Both the position numbers and the translations under genes were made by a program. From assembly GCA_027623815.1 (NCBI GenBank), contig JAQBUV010000027.1, positions 1-31,543 on the forward strand: a DNA stretch of 31,543 nucleotides, given 5' to 3'. Origin of the DNA: Casp-Chloro-G3 sp002816715 (GTDB taxonomy: Bacteria; Chloroflexota; Dehalococcoidia; Lucifugimonadales; UBA3495). Below the pieces are notes generated by a model. It was given only the letters and a program-made list of their open reading frames with translations, was not told the DNA's origin and did no database searches. Each line of letters begins with the position of its first letter. Position 1 is the stretch's first letter. Positions 7,436 to 15,622 of this stretch are shown one piece after another.

Positions 7436-7878
7436 TGCAGGTTAAGGCTCTATCCGGCGACCAACTGGCGGAACGACTGGAGCAAGCTCTGCCCGACTCA
7501 GTGGTAGATAAGATCAGCGATGAAGTTTGGGTGGAGCCTGCTCGCATTGCCGAAGTGGCTCGCTTCTTGAAAGAAGATGAAGACCTGGATTTTCAATTCC
7601 TCAACTCAGTCAGCGCCGTTGATTTTATTGAATACTTTGCGTTGGTCTATCACCTGACTTCCTTGCGCAAACAACATACCGCCATTGTTAAGGCCAAGGT
7701 CTACGGGCGGGACGAGTTGGTGGTGCCTTCGGTGTACCAGGTATGGCGCGGGGCTGACTTTCAAGAGCGGGAAATTTGGGACTTGATGGGCATTCGCTTT
7801 GCAGGTCACCCCAACATGAAGCGCATTATGCTGTGGGAAGGCTTTGAGGGCCACCCCTTACGCAAGGACTATTTGTGA
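7435..7878 (+). CDS. nuoC: NADH-quinone oxidoreductase subunit C
   Basis: NuoC is the 30-kDa-type peripheral subunit that packs against NuoD and NuoB. The 147-residue protein is a stand-alone NuoC, unlike the NuoCD fusion of E. coli, and is near the short end of the family. The signature ERE-IWDLMGIRF-GHPNMKRI (about 116-135) and the terminal GHPLRKDYL are clear. The ATG at 7435 overlaps the nuoB stop by one base and is preferred over the TTG one codon before it. NuoD follows after a six-base gap. Confidence 0.96.
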   Translation: MQVKALSGDQLAERLEQALPDSVVDKISDEVWVEPARIAEVARFLKEDEDLDFQFLNSVSAVDFIEYFALVYHLTSLRKQHTAIVKAKVYGRDELVVPSVYQVWRGADFQEREIWDLMGIRFAGHPNMKRIMLWEGFEGHPLRKDYL

Positions 7879-7884
7879 GCCATC

Positions 7885-8994
7885 ATGCCCATTCGCACTG
7901 AACCGATGACCGTCAATGTCGGCCCGCAGCACCCCAGCACCCACGGGGTGTTTCGGCTGCGGATAACCTTTGACGGTGAAGAAATTCTGGAAGTCGAACC
8001 CATCCTGGGCTACCTGCACCGGGGCAGCGAGAAGCTGGCCGAAGAGCGCAACTACGTGCAGGTAGTCACCCTCACCGACCGGCTGGACTACACCTCCTCA
8101 ATGATCAACAACCAGGCCTATTGCCTGGCGGTGGAAAAACTGCTGGGCGTGGAACCGCCGCTGCGGGCCAAGTTCCTGCGCACGCTGGTGGCCGAGCTTC
8201 AGCGCATTGCCAGCCATCTGGTGGCGGTGGGATTCTTCATACAGGAACTGGGAGCCTTCGGTACGCCGCTGATGTACGCCTTCCGTAGTCGGGAGCGGAT
8301 TCTTGACCTGTTCGAGATGCTCTGCGGCGCGCGGATCACCGTGAGCTACATGCGGCCGGGCGGCGTCTTCGCCGATGCTCCGCCGGACTTCTGGCCGGCC
8401 CTGACTCAATTTATGCACGACTTTGCCATTGAATTCAACGAATTCGAGCAGCTTCTACTGGAAAACGAGATTCTGCTGGTGCGCACCAGGGGGGTCAGCC
8501 CCCTGCCGCCGGAGATGGCGATCAACTGCTCGGTGTCCGGCCCGGTGCTGCGGGCTAGCGGCGTCAACTGGGACTGGCGCAAAATGGACCCCTACGACGC
8601 TTATGATAAAGTCGAGTTCGACGTTCCCGTCGGGAGTCACTGGGATAACTATGACCGTTTCTGGGTGCGAATGCAGGAGGTGCGCCAGAGCATGCGCATC
8701 ATTGACCAGTGTGTAGCGCAGATCGAGCCAGGCCCAGTCAGACTGGTAGATTTGCCGTTGGTAATTCGGCCAGAGGCGGGGGCCGAGGCCTACGGTCGGG
8801 TGGAGGCCTCCAAAGGCGAATTGGGGTTTTATCTGGTCAGCGACGGTGGCATTGCGCCTTATCGGTGCAAGATACGCTCTCCGTCGCTGATCAATCTGAC
8901 CGTCACTGAGCACTTGCTGGTGGGTTGGAAGCTGGCCGATATGATCGTTTCGTTGGGCAGCGTGGACATCAACATGGGAGAAGTTGATCGGTGA
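7885..8994 (+). CDS. nuoD: NADH-quinone oxidoreductase subunit D
   Basis: NuoD is the 49-kDa-type subunit that forms the quinone-binding pocket with NuoB and is related to the large subunit of NiFe hydrogenases. The 369-residue protein starts with TVNVGPQHPSTHGVFRL, whose GPQHPSTHG loop carries the quinone-pocket histidine. It continues with GYLHRGSEKLAEERNY and YTSSMINNQAYCLAVE, and ends with the conserved GEVDR. None of the four hydrogenase nickel-binding cysteine pairs is present, which supports complex I rather than a hydrogenase. Its stop codon overlaps the nuoH GTG start by four bases (GTGA). Confidence 0.97.
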   Translation: MPIRTEPMTVNVGPQHPSTHGVFRLRITFDGEEILEVEPILGYLHRGSEKLAEERNYVQVVTLTDRLDYTSSMINNQAYCLAVEKLLGVEPPLRAKFLRTLVAELQRIASHLVAVGFFIQELGAFGTPLMYAFRSRERILDLFEMLCGARITVSYMRPGGVFADAPPDFWPALTQFMHDFAIEFNEFEQLLLENEILLVRTRGVSPLPPEMAINCSVSGPVLRASGVNWDWRKMDPYDAYDKVEFDVPVGSHWDNYDRFWVRMQEVRQSMRIIDQCVAQIEPGPVRLVDLPLVIRPEAGAEAYGRVEASKGELGFYLVSDGGIAPYRCKIRSPSLINLTVTEHLLVGWKLADMIVSLGSVDINMGEVDR

Positions 8995-10214
8995 ACTGTC
9001 AACTCGCCGCCGACAATATTCTATTCGAAAACGCTCTGTATCGAGTCATATACGATGCGGTTGGGTCGTTTTTACCCTGCTGGCTGGCTTACGTTGCCGC
9101 CGGACTGGCAATAATGCTAATCCTGGTGAATGCGGTGCTGTTGGGCGCGGCGTTGGTCACCTGGTTTGAACGACGGCTTTTGGGTAGATTTCACAATCGT
9201 ATTGGCCCCAACCGTTGGGGGCCGTTTGGCCTGTTGCAGCCCATCGCCGACCTGGCCAAGCTAATGACCAAAGAGGACCTGATTCCGGCCGGTGCCGACA
9301 AGATCACCTTCAGCCTGGTGCCGCTGGTGATGATGGCGCCACTGCTCCTGATGACGGCGGTTATTCCCTTCAGCAAAAATACGGCCCTGGCCAACCTGAA
9401 CGTTGGCGTGCTGTTCATCTTGGCAATAGGCTCATTGACCACGGTGGCAATTTTCATGGCCGGGTGGTCCTCCAACAACCGTTACGCCTTGTTCGGCGCG
9501 GCCCGCGCGGTAGCGGTGCTAATCAGCTACGAGGTGCCGGTGGTTATATCGCTGCTGGGCGTGGTAATGGTGGCGGGTTCCATGTCATTGGCTAACATTG
9601 TGCAGGCCCAGGCCATACCCTTCCTGCTGGTGCAGCCGCTGGCGTTGCTTATTTTTCTCACCGGGATGTCCGCTGAACTGAATCGCACGCCCTTCGACGT
9701 CGCCGAGGCCGAATCGGAAATTATTGCCGGATATCATATCGAGTACAGCGGCATCAAGTTCGCCCTGATCTTCGCCGCCGAGACCGGGGCCATGTTGGTG
9801 GTGGCGGCCACTATCGCCACGTTATTCCTTAGCGGCTGGGTCGGGCCATTTGCCGAGTACATCGGCTGGTTCTGGTTCTTGCTGAAGACTTTGCTAGTCT
9901 TGTTTGTCTTCGTCTGGATTCGGGCCACCTATCCCCGACTGCGGGTGGACCAGATCATGGCCCTATCCTGGAAGTTCCTCCTGCCATTGAGCCTGATCAA
10001 TTTGGCGGCGACCACCCTGGAGGTGTTCTTCTTGCGGGACTCCGCCGGGACATTAGCCACCATAGACCTCTGGATTATGGCCGGTATCAACATTCCGCTG
10101 GCCTTGGGCTGCATTTTCCTGTTCGGCAACCTGGTGCCGGAAAATGCCAAGGTGCTGTCGGTCAGGCCAACCACGGTGGTAGTTCCGGCGGTGGCAACGG
10201 TGGAGGTGAGATAG
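8991..10214 (+). CDS. nuoH: NADH-quinone oxidoreductase subunit H
   Basis: NuoH is the membrane subunit linking the peripheral arm to the proton pumps and forms the quinone entry channel. The 407-residue protein has about eight to nine hydrophobic helices. It carries the WFERR-LGRFHNRIGPNRWG loop (58-77) and AELNRTPFDVAEAESEIIAG, the acidic loop between helices 5 and 6, typical of the family. The start is GTG at 8991, overlapping the nuoD stop. It is longer than E. coli NuoH (325 residues), with extra residues at both ends, including a valine-rich C-terminal tail. NuoI starts one base after its stop. Confidence 0.97.
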   Translation: MNCQLAADNILFENALYRVIYDAVGSFLPCWLAYVAAGLAIMLILVNAVLLGAALVTWFERRLLGRFHNRIGPNRWGPFGLLQPIADLAKLMTKEDLIPAGADKITFSLVPLVMMAPLLLMTAVIPFSKNTALANLNVGVLFILAIGSLTTVAIFMAGWSSNNRYALFGAARAVAVLISYEVPVVISLLGVVMVAGSMSLANIVQAQAIPFLLVQPLALLIFLTGMSAELNRTPFDVAEAESEIIAGYHIEYSGIKFALIFAAETGAMLVVAATIATLFLSGWVGPFAEYIGWFWFLLKTLLVLFVFVWIRATYPRLRVDQIMALSWKFLLPLSLINLAATTLEVFFLRDSAGTLATIDLWIMAGINIPLALGCIFLFGNLVPENAKVLSVRPTTVVVPAVATVEVR

Positions 10215-10215
10215 C

Positions 10216-10806
10216 ATGTACGGTCTAGCGATGGCTAAAGGTTTGATGGTTACCCTTAAAAACCTGACCAAGAAGCCCACCACCGTTCAGTATCCCGAGG
10301 AGCGAGTCAAACAGCACCCCAGGTTTAGGGGGGAAGAGTTTGTCTGGTATGAAGAGCGCTGCACTGGTTGCGCTTCTTGCGCCAAGTACTGCCCGCTGGG
10401 CATCATTAAAATTGTGACCAGCCCAAGCGAGACCGCGCCGAAACAGGGCGACAAATACCGGCTGGAGGTCTTCGATATTGAGATTCAGCGGTGTATGTTC
10501 TGCGGTCTGTGCGTCGAGGCTTGCCCTTATGACTGCCTGTTCATGGGCAGTGGATTCGAGCAGGGTAAGTACAGCCGCAAAGACATGGTGCTTCACGTCG
10601 AAGATTTGCGGCAGGCGGACAAGCACCCCAGCACATTTTTCCGGCCTCAGCTAGAGGCGTCGGGTTACGATCCCAGAGGTGGACGGCCCCTGAACTGGCG
10701 GGAAGTGGGTCGGGAGTCTTGGCGCTGGCACCAGCAGGAAAAATCGGGTTTGCGTTTGGAGCACAGCCCGGTCGACACCGCGGGATCTCAGCAGGAGTCC
10801 AACTAG
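10216..10806 (+). CDS. nuoI: NADH-quinone oxidoreductase subunit I
   Basis: NuoI carries clusters N6a and N6b that pass electrons to N2 in NuoB. Two 4Fe-4S motifs are complete: Cys49-52-55-59 (CTGCASCAKYCP) and Cys93-96-99-103 (CMFCGLCVEACP). The 196-residue protein is slightly longer than E. coli NuoI (180), with a polar tail of about 70 residues after the second motif. Because no nuoEFG genes are present, NuoI is the outermost electron-accepting subunit encoded here, so a ferredoxin-like donor could dock on it; that is inference. The ATG at 10216 lies one base after the nuoH stop. Confidence 0.97.
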   Translation: MYGLAMAKGLMVTLKNLTKKPTTVQYPEERVKQHPRFRGEEFVWYEERCTGCASCAKYCPLGIIKIVTSPSETAPKQGDKYRLEVFDIEIQRCMFCGLCVEACPYDCLFMGSGFEQGKYSRKDMVLHVEDLRQADKHPSTFFRPQLEASGYDPRGGRPLNWREVGRESWRWHQQEKSGLRLEHSPVDTAGSQQESN

Positions 10807-11394
10807 GTGCTTTTCCAGGATGTAGTTTTCTGGGTGCTGGCGATTGTCGCGATTGGGGCAGCTCTGGGAGTGGTCGTAATCCGCGACCTATTTCGGTCGG
10901 CGTTGCTGCTGGCTCTGGTTTTCATAGCGGTGGCGGGCTTTTTTGTATTGATGAGCGCCGAGTTCCTGGCAGTGGTGCAGGTGCTGATCTACGTTGGTGC
11001 CATCTCCATCCTGTTCATCTTCGCGGTGATGTTGACCAGCGACGTGCGGCGCGGCAACCTGCCTAACCGGCTGCAAATTCCGGCGGTGGTCTTACCCGCT
11101 CTGTTGCTGGCGGCAATGGTAGTTACTGCGGTGTCAACAGATTGGCGTCTCATCCCCGACTCCCAACAAGAGAGAGTGGGCCTGGTGCAGACCCAATCGG
11201 TCAACGTCTTATCGGACAGTGCTCTGGAGCAAGCTGGCGTTAGCAGCCCCGAAGAAATGCAGGAAATCCAGCAGGCTGGCATCGCAGACCTGCTCATCAG
11301 TGACTTTGTCCTGCCCTTTGAAGTGGCCTCGGTGCTGCTATTGGCCGCGCTGATCGGCGCGTTGGCCCTGGCTCGTGGGCGGGAGGGAACCTAG
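10807..11394 (+). CDS. nuoJ: NADH-quinone oxidoreductase subunit J
   Basis: NuoJ is a five-helix membrane subunit with a pi-bulge helix thought to gate coupling. The 195-residue protein has the SALLLALVFIAVAGFFVLMSAEFLAVVQVLIY block (about 26-57). This includes the GAISILFIFAVMLTS helix, followed by a hydrophilic loop (about 108-160) and a final helix. The start is GTG immediately after the nuoI stop TAG, with no intervening base. The length is normal. Confidence 0.95.
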   Translation: MLFQDVVFWVLAIVAIGAALGVVVIRDLFRSALLLALVFIAVAGFFVLMSAEFLAVVQVLIYVGAISILFIFAVMLTSDVRRGNLPNRLQIPAVVLPALLLAAMVVTAVSTDWRLIPDSQQERVGLVQTQSVNVLSDSALEQAGVSSPEEMQEIQQAGIADLLISDFVLPFEVASVLLLAALIGALALARGREGT

Positions 11395-11396
11395 CC

Positions 11397-11726
11397 ATGT
11401 CCCTGGAGTCGATGCTGATTGTCGCCGCGATTCTTTTTTGCATTGGGCTGTACGGCGCGCTGGCCCGCAGCAACGTCATCGCCGTGTTGATGTCCATTGA
11501 GTTGATGTTCAACGGAGTTAACCTGACTTTTGTGGCCTTGTCCCGTTACGTAGTCCCGCAGGCGATTCAAGACAACATCGCCAGCGTGTTGACCGGACAG
11601 GTCTTCGCCGTGTTTATTATCACGGTGGCGGCGGCGGAGATTGCGCTGGGGTTGGGCATTGTATTCGCCATGTACCGCAGCACGGAAACGGTCAATCTGA
11701 CCGAAGCCGCCCAATTGAGATATTAG
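11397..11726 (+). CDS. nuoK: NADH-quinone oxidoreductase subunit K
   Basis: NuoK is the small MrpC-like proton-path subunit. The 109-residue protein has three helices. Glutamates corresponding to the essential pair lie in SIELMFNGVNLTF (helix 2) and in the AAAEIALGLGI helix. The ATG at 11397 follows nuoJ after two bases. A 57-base gap to the next small gene is the first real gap in the operon; it holds nothing I recognise. Confidence 0.96.
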   Translation: MSLESMLIVAAILFCIGLYGALARSNVIAVLMSIELMFNGVNLTFVALSRYVVPQAIQDNIASVLTGQVFAVFIITVAAAEIALGLGIVFAMYRSTETVNLTEAAQLRY

Positions 11727-11783
11727 GCAGATCGCCAGTCGTAACGGCAGTAAGAATAGTAATAGTGCAATTAGCAGCAGTGA

Positions 11784-11978
11784 ATGTGGGTCGAGTTTAA
11801 AAAAGCGCCTAATCTGATGATGGCCGAGATGTGGAAAGAAGTCCTGGAGGGGGAAGGCTTGCCCACGCGCATTTTACCCGAGGGTGATATTCGCGATTGG
11901 GCCGATCGCATACCCTTCCGCATCTACGTTCCCAAGGGCCGGGAACACGTCGCCGAAGAGATACTGAGGAAGCTCTAG
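11784..11978 (+). CDS. Small DUF2007-like protein inside the nuo operon
   Basis: The 64-residue product resembles DUF2007, a family of small, soluble 'putative signal-transducing' proteins. Its pattern is aromatic/charged start, AEMWKEVLEGEGLPTRILPEG (14-34) and then IPFRIYVPKGREHVAEEILRKL to the end, matching the family plan of a beta-alpha-beta unit with a final VxVPxxxxxxAxxIL helix. There is no signal peptide, membrane helix or cysteine. It starts with ATG at 11784 (weak upstream purines) and ends 17 bases before nuoL, so it is part of the nuo transcript. Its function is unknown; position suggests a regulatory or assembly role for complex I, which is inference. It is not one of the known nuo subunits. 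Confidence 0.75.
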   Translation: MWVEFKKAPNLMMAEMWKEVLEGEGLPTRILPEGDIRDWADRIPFRIYVPKGREHVAEEILRKL

Positions 11979-11995
11979 ATGATCCGTGGCTCTAA

Positions 11996-14050
11996 ATGAT
12001 TAGTGAAGGTGTTGTCTGGGCCGTCTTCCTCCTGCCATTGGCGTCCTTTGTCGTCATATCTCTAGTTATTCGGCCATTCCTGAACCGCTACTCCATCCTC
12101 AGCGGACTGCTGCTGATCGGCTGTCTTGCGGTGTCGTTTGGGCTGTCAATCTGGATATTGAGGACGGCAAATCACGGTGTCGTTCTAGAGTTTGCGCCCC
12201 ACACATGGCTGGACCTGGGCACTGCATCAATTGAGATTGGACTGCTGCTGGACCCGGTCACCAACGTTATGCTGGTGGTGGTAACCGGCGTCAGCCTGAT
12301 GGTGCAGGTCTATTCTCTGGGCTACATGCGCGGTGACCCGGGCTTCTCTCGATACTACGCTTACATGTCCCTGTTCACCGCTTCAATGCTGGGCTTGGTG
12401 CTGGCCACCAACGTTGTCCAATTGTACGCCTTCTGGGAATTGGTGGGCATCTCCTCGTACCTGCTCATCGGGTTCTGGCACCACCGTCCGGCGGCAGCGG
12501 CGGCGGCCAAGAAAGCGTTTATCATTACCCGCATCGGCGACGTTGGTTTCTTGATCGCGATTATTTATCTGTTCTTCCAGGCCGACCAATTCGCGGCAGC
12601 CGGGCTGAACGCGTTGCACATCCCAGACATCTGGGCCGCGGCCCAGCCGGTGGCCGCTGGCGGGTTGGGTATCCTGGCTGGTACGGCGTTGCTTTGGGTA
12701 TGCCTGGGTATCTTCGCTGGGGCGGCGGGCAAGTCGGGACAGTTTCCGTTGCACACCTGGCTGCCCGATGCGATGGAAGGCCCAACGCCAGTCAGCGCGC
12801 TGATTCACGCGGCGACGATGGTGGCGGCTGGCGTGTTTCTGGTGGCCCGCTTCTTTCCCGTGTTTCAGGAGTCCCCACAGGCCATGACGGTGGTGGCACT
12901 GATCGGTGCGTTCACCGCGTTTTTCGCGGCGACAATGGGCCTGGTAATGAATGACATCAAGCGGGTGATGGCCTACTCCACGATCAGCCAGCTTGGGTAT
13001 ATGATGGCGGCCTTGGGCGTGGGAGCCTTTGCCGCCGCGTTGTTCCACCTTTTCACCCATGCTTTCTTCAAGGCGTTGTTGTTCCTGGCTTCGGGCAGCG
13101 TCAACCACGCCACCGGCACCTTCAACATGCGTTACATGGGCGGGTTATGGCGGAAGATGCCCTGGACCTACGCAGTGACGCTGATCGGCGCGCTGAGTCT
13201 GGTGGGCGTCGCCCCCTTTGCCGGTTTCTGGAGCAAGGATGAAATCCTGGCGGGGGCCTTCCTGGGCGGAGATTTGCTGGACAGGAGGGTCAGTTATCTA
13301 GTGTTCGGACTGCTGCTCGCCGCGGTGCTGCTGACCGCTATTTATACCTTCCGAATGGTGCGCCTGACCTTTCTTGGCGAGTTTCGGGGCGGCGGCGCGC
13401 AGGAAATCGCCGACGCTGAGCGGGCCAACGCTCCGGTGCCCGCTGGTGTCTCGGAGCATGTGCACTTGGGGGAATCGCCCTGGGTAATGGTAGCACCGAT
13501 GGTTATTCTGGCTTTTGCCGCCGTAGTTGTCGGCTACCTGGTCAACCCGCAGTGGGTAGAGAGCTTCCTGTTTATTCCTAAACACTGGTTTACCGAGTAC
13601 GTATCCGGGGCGTTGGTTTTTGGACACCCGGAGCTTCCTCCTTTCGACCCTGCTATGGCGGTTGCCTCTACTGGCCTAGCGGCAGTTGGTATCGCCATTG
13701 TTGCGTTGCTCTACTTCCGCCAGAAGCAGGGGAGCGCCCTCGAAATGAGAGACCCCATGGAAAAGATAAAACCGGTGCATGTTCTGTTGACACAAAAGTA
13801 TTACCTGGACACTCTGTATGAGAATCTGATTGTGCGCCGTTGGTTCTATGGATTCCTGGTGACCGTGACTGACTGGGTGGACCGCAGTCTGGTGGATGGC
13901 CTGGTTGATATGATCGGCGGCGCGACCCGAAATTCTGGGAAAGTGCTGGCTGTGCTCCAGACCGGGCAGGTGCAGTTCTACGGTAGCGTCGTGGTATTTG
14001 GCGTAATCGTAATTCTGGTCGGGTTCCTGTTATTCGGGTCGGGGGTCTAG
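11996..14050 (+). CDS. nuoL: NADH-quinone oxidoreductase subunit L
   Basis: NuoL is the distal proton-pumping antiporter-like subunit with the long lateral helix. The 684-residue protein has about 16 helices and the proton-antiporter core. The key acidic site is in YAFWELVGISSYLLIGFW (about 142-159), and the conserved lysine region is in SGQFPLHTWLPDAMEGPTPVSALIHAATMV. The KALLFLASGSVNHATG block is also present. The C-terminal part (after about residue 560) contains the amphipathic region and a final membrane anchor. The start ATG at 11996 is inside the short gap after the DUF2007-like gene. NuoM follows after nine bases. Confidence 0.97.
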   Translation: MISEGVVWAVFLLPLASFVVISLVIRPFLNRYSILSGLLLIGCLAVSFGLSIWILRTANHGVVLEFAPHTWLDLGTASIEIGLLLDPVTNVMLVVVTGVSLMVQVYSLGYMRGDPGFSRYYAYMSLFTASMLGLVLATNVVQLYAFWELVGISSYLLIGFWHHRPAAAAAAKKAFIITRIGDVGFLIAIIYLFFQADQFAAAGLNALHIPDIWAAAQPVAAGGLGILAGTALLWVCLGIFAGAAGKSGQFPLHTWLPDAMEGPTPVSALIHAATMVAAGVFLVARFFPVFQESPQAMTVVALIGAFTAFFAATMGLVMNDIKRVMAYSTISQLGYMMAALGVGAFAAALFHLFTHAFFKALLFLASGSVNHATGTFNMRYMGGLWRKMPWTYAVTLIGALSLVGVAPFAGFWSKDEILAGAFLGGDLLDRRVSYLVFGLLLAAVLLTAIYTFRMVRLTFLGEFRGGGAQEIADAERANAPVPAGVSEHVHLGESPWVMVAPMVILAFAAVVVGYLVNPQWVESFLFIPKHWFTEYVSGALVFGHPELPPFDPAMAVASTGLAAVGIAIVALLYFRQKQGSALEMRDPMEKIKPVHVLLTQKYYLDTLYENLIVRRWFYGFLVTVTDWVDRSLVDGLVDMIGGATRNSGKVLAVLQTGQVQFYGSVVVFGVIVILVGFLLFGSGV

Positions 14051-14059
14051 AACGGCAAA

Positions 14060-15610
14060 GTGATTACTGGATTCTCTGGGTTGCTGACCGCCACTGTATT
14101 CCTGCCTGCCGCTGGCGGGCTGGTCATCCTGTTATTGCTGCGGGGCGACCGGAACATCCGCTGGTTTGCCGCGCTAATTGGTGTGGCCGACCTGGCGCTG
14201 GCGGCGATGGCATTCCTCAGTTTCGACCGTACTGACGGCGGCGCCCGCTTCCAATTGCTTGACCGATTTGATTGGATTTCATCCCAGACGATTAACGCCA
14301 GCTACTTCCTGGGCGTTGACGGCCTCAGCGCGCCGCTGGTGTTGCTCACCGGACTGCTGGGTTTGTGCGCGGTGCTGGCCTCGTGGCACATCACCACCCG
14401 AGTCAAAGAGTATTTTGTCTGGCTGCTACTATTGCAGACGGCGGTAATGGGAGTATTCACCTCACTGGACCTGCTGCTGTTCTTCTTGTTCTGGGAATTG
14501 GAACTGCTGCCGATGTACATGCTCATTTCCACCTGGGGCACCGGTCGCAAAGAATACTCGGCGATGAAGTTCCTGATCTTCACCATCTTCGGCAGTGCGG
14601 CGATGCTGGTGGCTATCGTGGCGATTTTCATCAGCACCGATGTCGGCACCTTTGATATGACTCGGCTACTGGAACCGGGCAGCATGCTCAGTTCGGCCAA
14701 CGTGGCCCTGCCCTTGGGCCTGCTTTTCTGGCTGTTCTTTGTGGCCTTCGCCATCAAGCTTCCAACTTGGCCGTTGCACTCCTGGCTACCCGACGCCCAC
14801 ACCGACGCTCCCACTGCCGCCAGCGTAATGCTGGCCGGAGTGATGCTCAAAATGGGCGGCTACGGTCTGCTGAGGATTAACGTCGGCATGTTTCCAGAGC
14901 AAACGCATATGTTCGCTTGGATATTGATGGCTCTGGGGGTAATCAGCGTGCTTTACGGCGGGGTGGTGACCCTGCGTCAGACCGACTTGAAACGGCTGAT
15001 TGCCTACTCCAGCGTCAGCCATATGGGTCTGGTGCTGGTCGGCATCGGGTCGGTGGGAATTGTTGCTGGCGAAGTGACTACCACCGGCTTGAATGGCGCG
15101 GCGATGCAGTTGTTCACCCACGGCACCATCACCGGACTGTTGTTCCTGGGGGTTGGCCTGATCTACGAGCGCACCCACACTCGCTACATTCCAGACCTGG
15201 GCGGTCTGGCGAACCGCATGCCGCTGGTGACAGTGGCCTTCCTGATTGCCGGGTTCGCCTCCCTGGGTCTGCCGGGGCTGAGCGGGTTCGTGTCGGAGAT
15301 TCTGGTGTTCTTCGGCGCTTTTGCCGCTTTTCCCTGGCTCACCGCGTTGGCGGTGCTGGGTATAATCCTGGCGGCGGGATACATCCTCTGGATGATTCAA
15401 CTGACCATGTTCGGCCCCCGTCGGGAGCAATTTGACACCCTGACCGACGCTTCTTTTATTGAGGCGGTGCCACTGGTCTTGATGATTATCGCCATCATCG
15501 GGGTGGGGGTCTACCCTTCTTTTCTAACCGATGTGTTCAAGTCGGGATTGGAGCCAATGGTGGCGGTGATCAACGACACTATCAACAGCCAACTGGCCGT
15601 TGGCCGATAA
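14060..15610 (+). CDS. nuoM: NADH-quinone oxidoreductase subunit M
   Basis: NuoM is the middle antiporter-like proton pump. The 516-residue protein has about 14 helices. It shows LLFFLFWELELLPMYMLIS with the essential glutamate of helix 5, KLPTWPLHSWLPDAHTDAPTAASVMLAGVMLKMGGYGLLR, and LKRLIAYSSVSHMGLV. The start is GTG at 14060, nine bases after the nuoL stop. The length and composition are normal for the family. NuoN begins 12 bases after the stop. Confidence 0.97.
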   Translation: MITGFSGLLTATVFLPAAGGLVILLLLRGDRNIRWFAALIGVADLALAAMAFLSFDRTDGGARFQLLDRFDWISSQTINASYFLGVDGLSAPLVLLTGLLGLCAVLASWHITTRVKEYFVWLLLLQTAVMGVFTSLDLLLFFLFWELELLPMYMLISTWGTGRKEYSAMKFLIFTIFGSAAMLVAIVAIFISTDVGTFDMTRLLEPGSMLSSANVALPLGLLFWLFFVAFAIKLPTWPLHSWLPDAHTDAPTAASVMLAGVMLKMGGYGLLRINVGMFPEQTHMFAWILMALGVISVLYGGVVTLRQTDLKRLIAYSSVSHMGLVLVGIGSVGIVAGEVTTTGLNGAAMQLFTHGTITGLLFLGVGLIYERTHTRYIPDLGGLANRMPLVTVAFLIAGFASLGLPGLSGFVSEILVFFGAFAAFPWLTALAVLGIILAAGYILWMIQLTMFGPRREQFDTLTDASFIEAVPLVLMIIAIIGVGVYPSFLTDVFKSGLEPMVAVINDTINSQLAVGR

Positions 15611-15622
15611 GCTCAGCACGAT

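Noticed and set aside
12383..13108. 241-codon minus-strand frame opposite nuoL
   Set aside because: Composition is rich in His, Arg and Gln as expected from antisense of hydrophobic codons; nuoL is certain.
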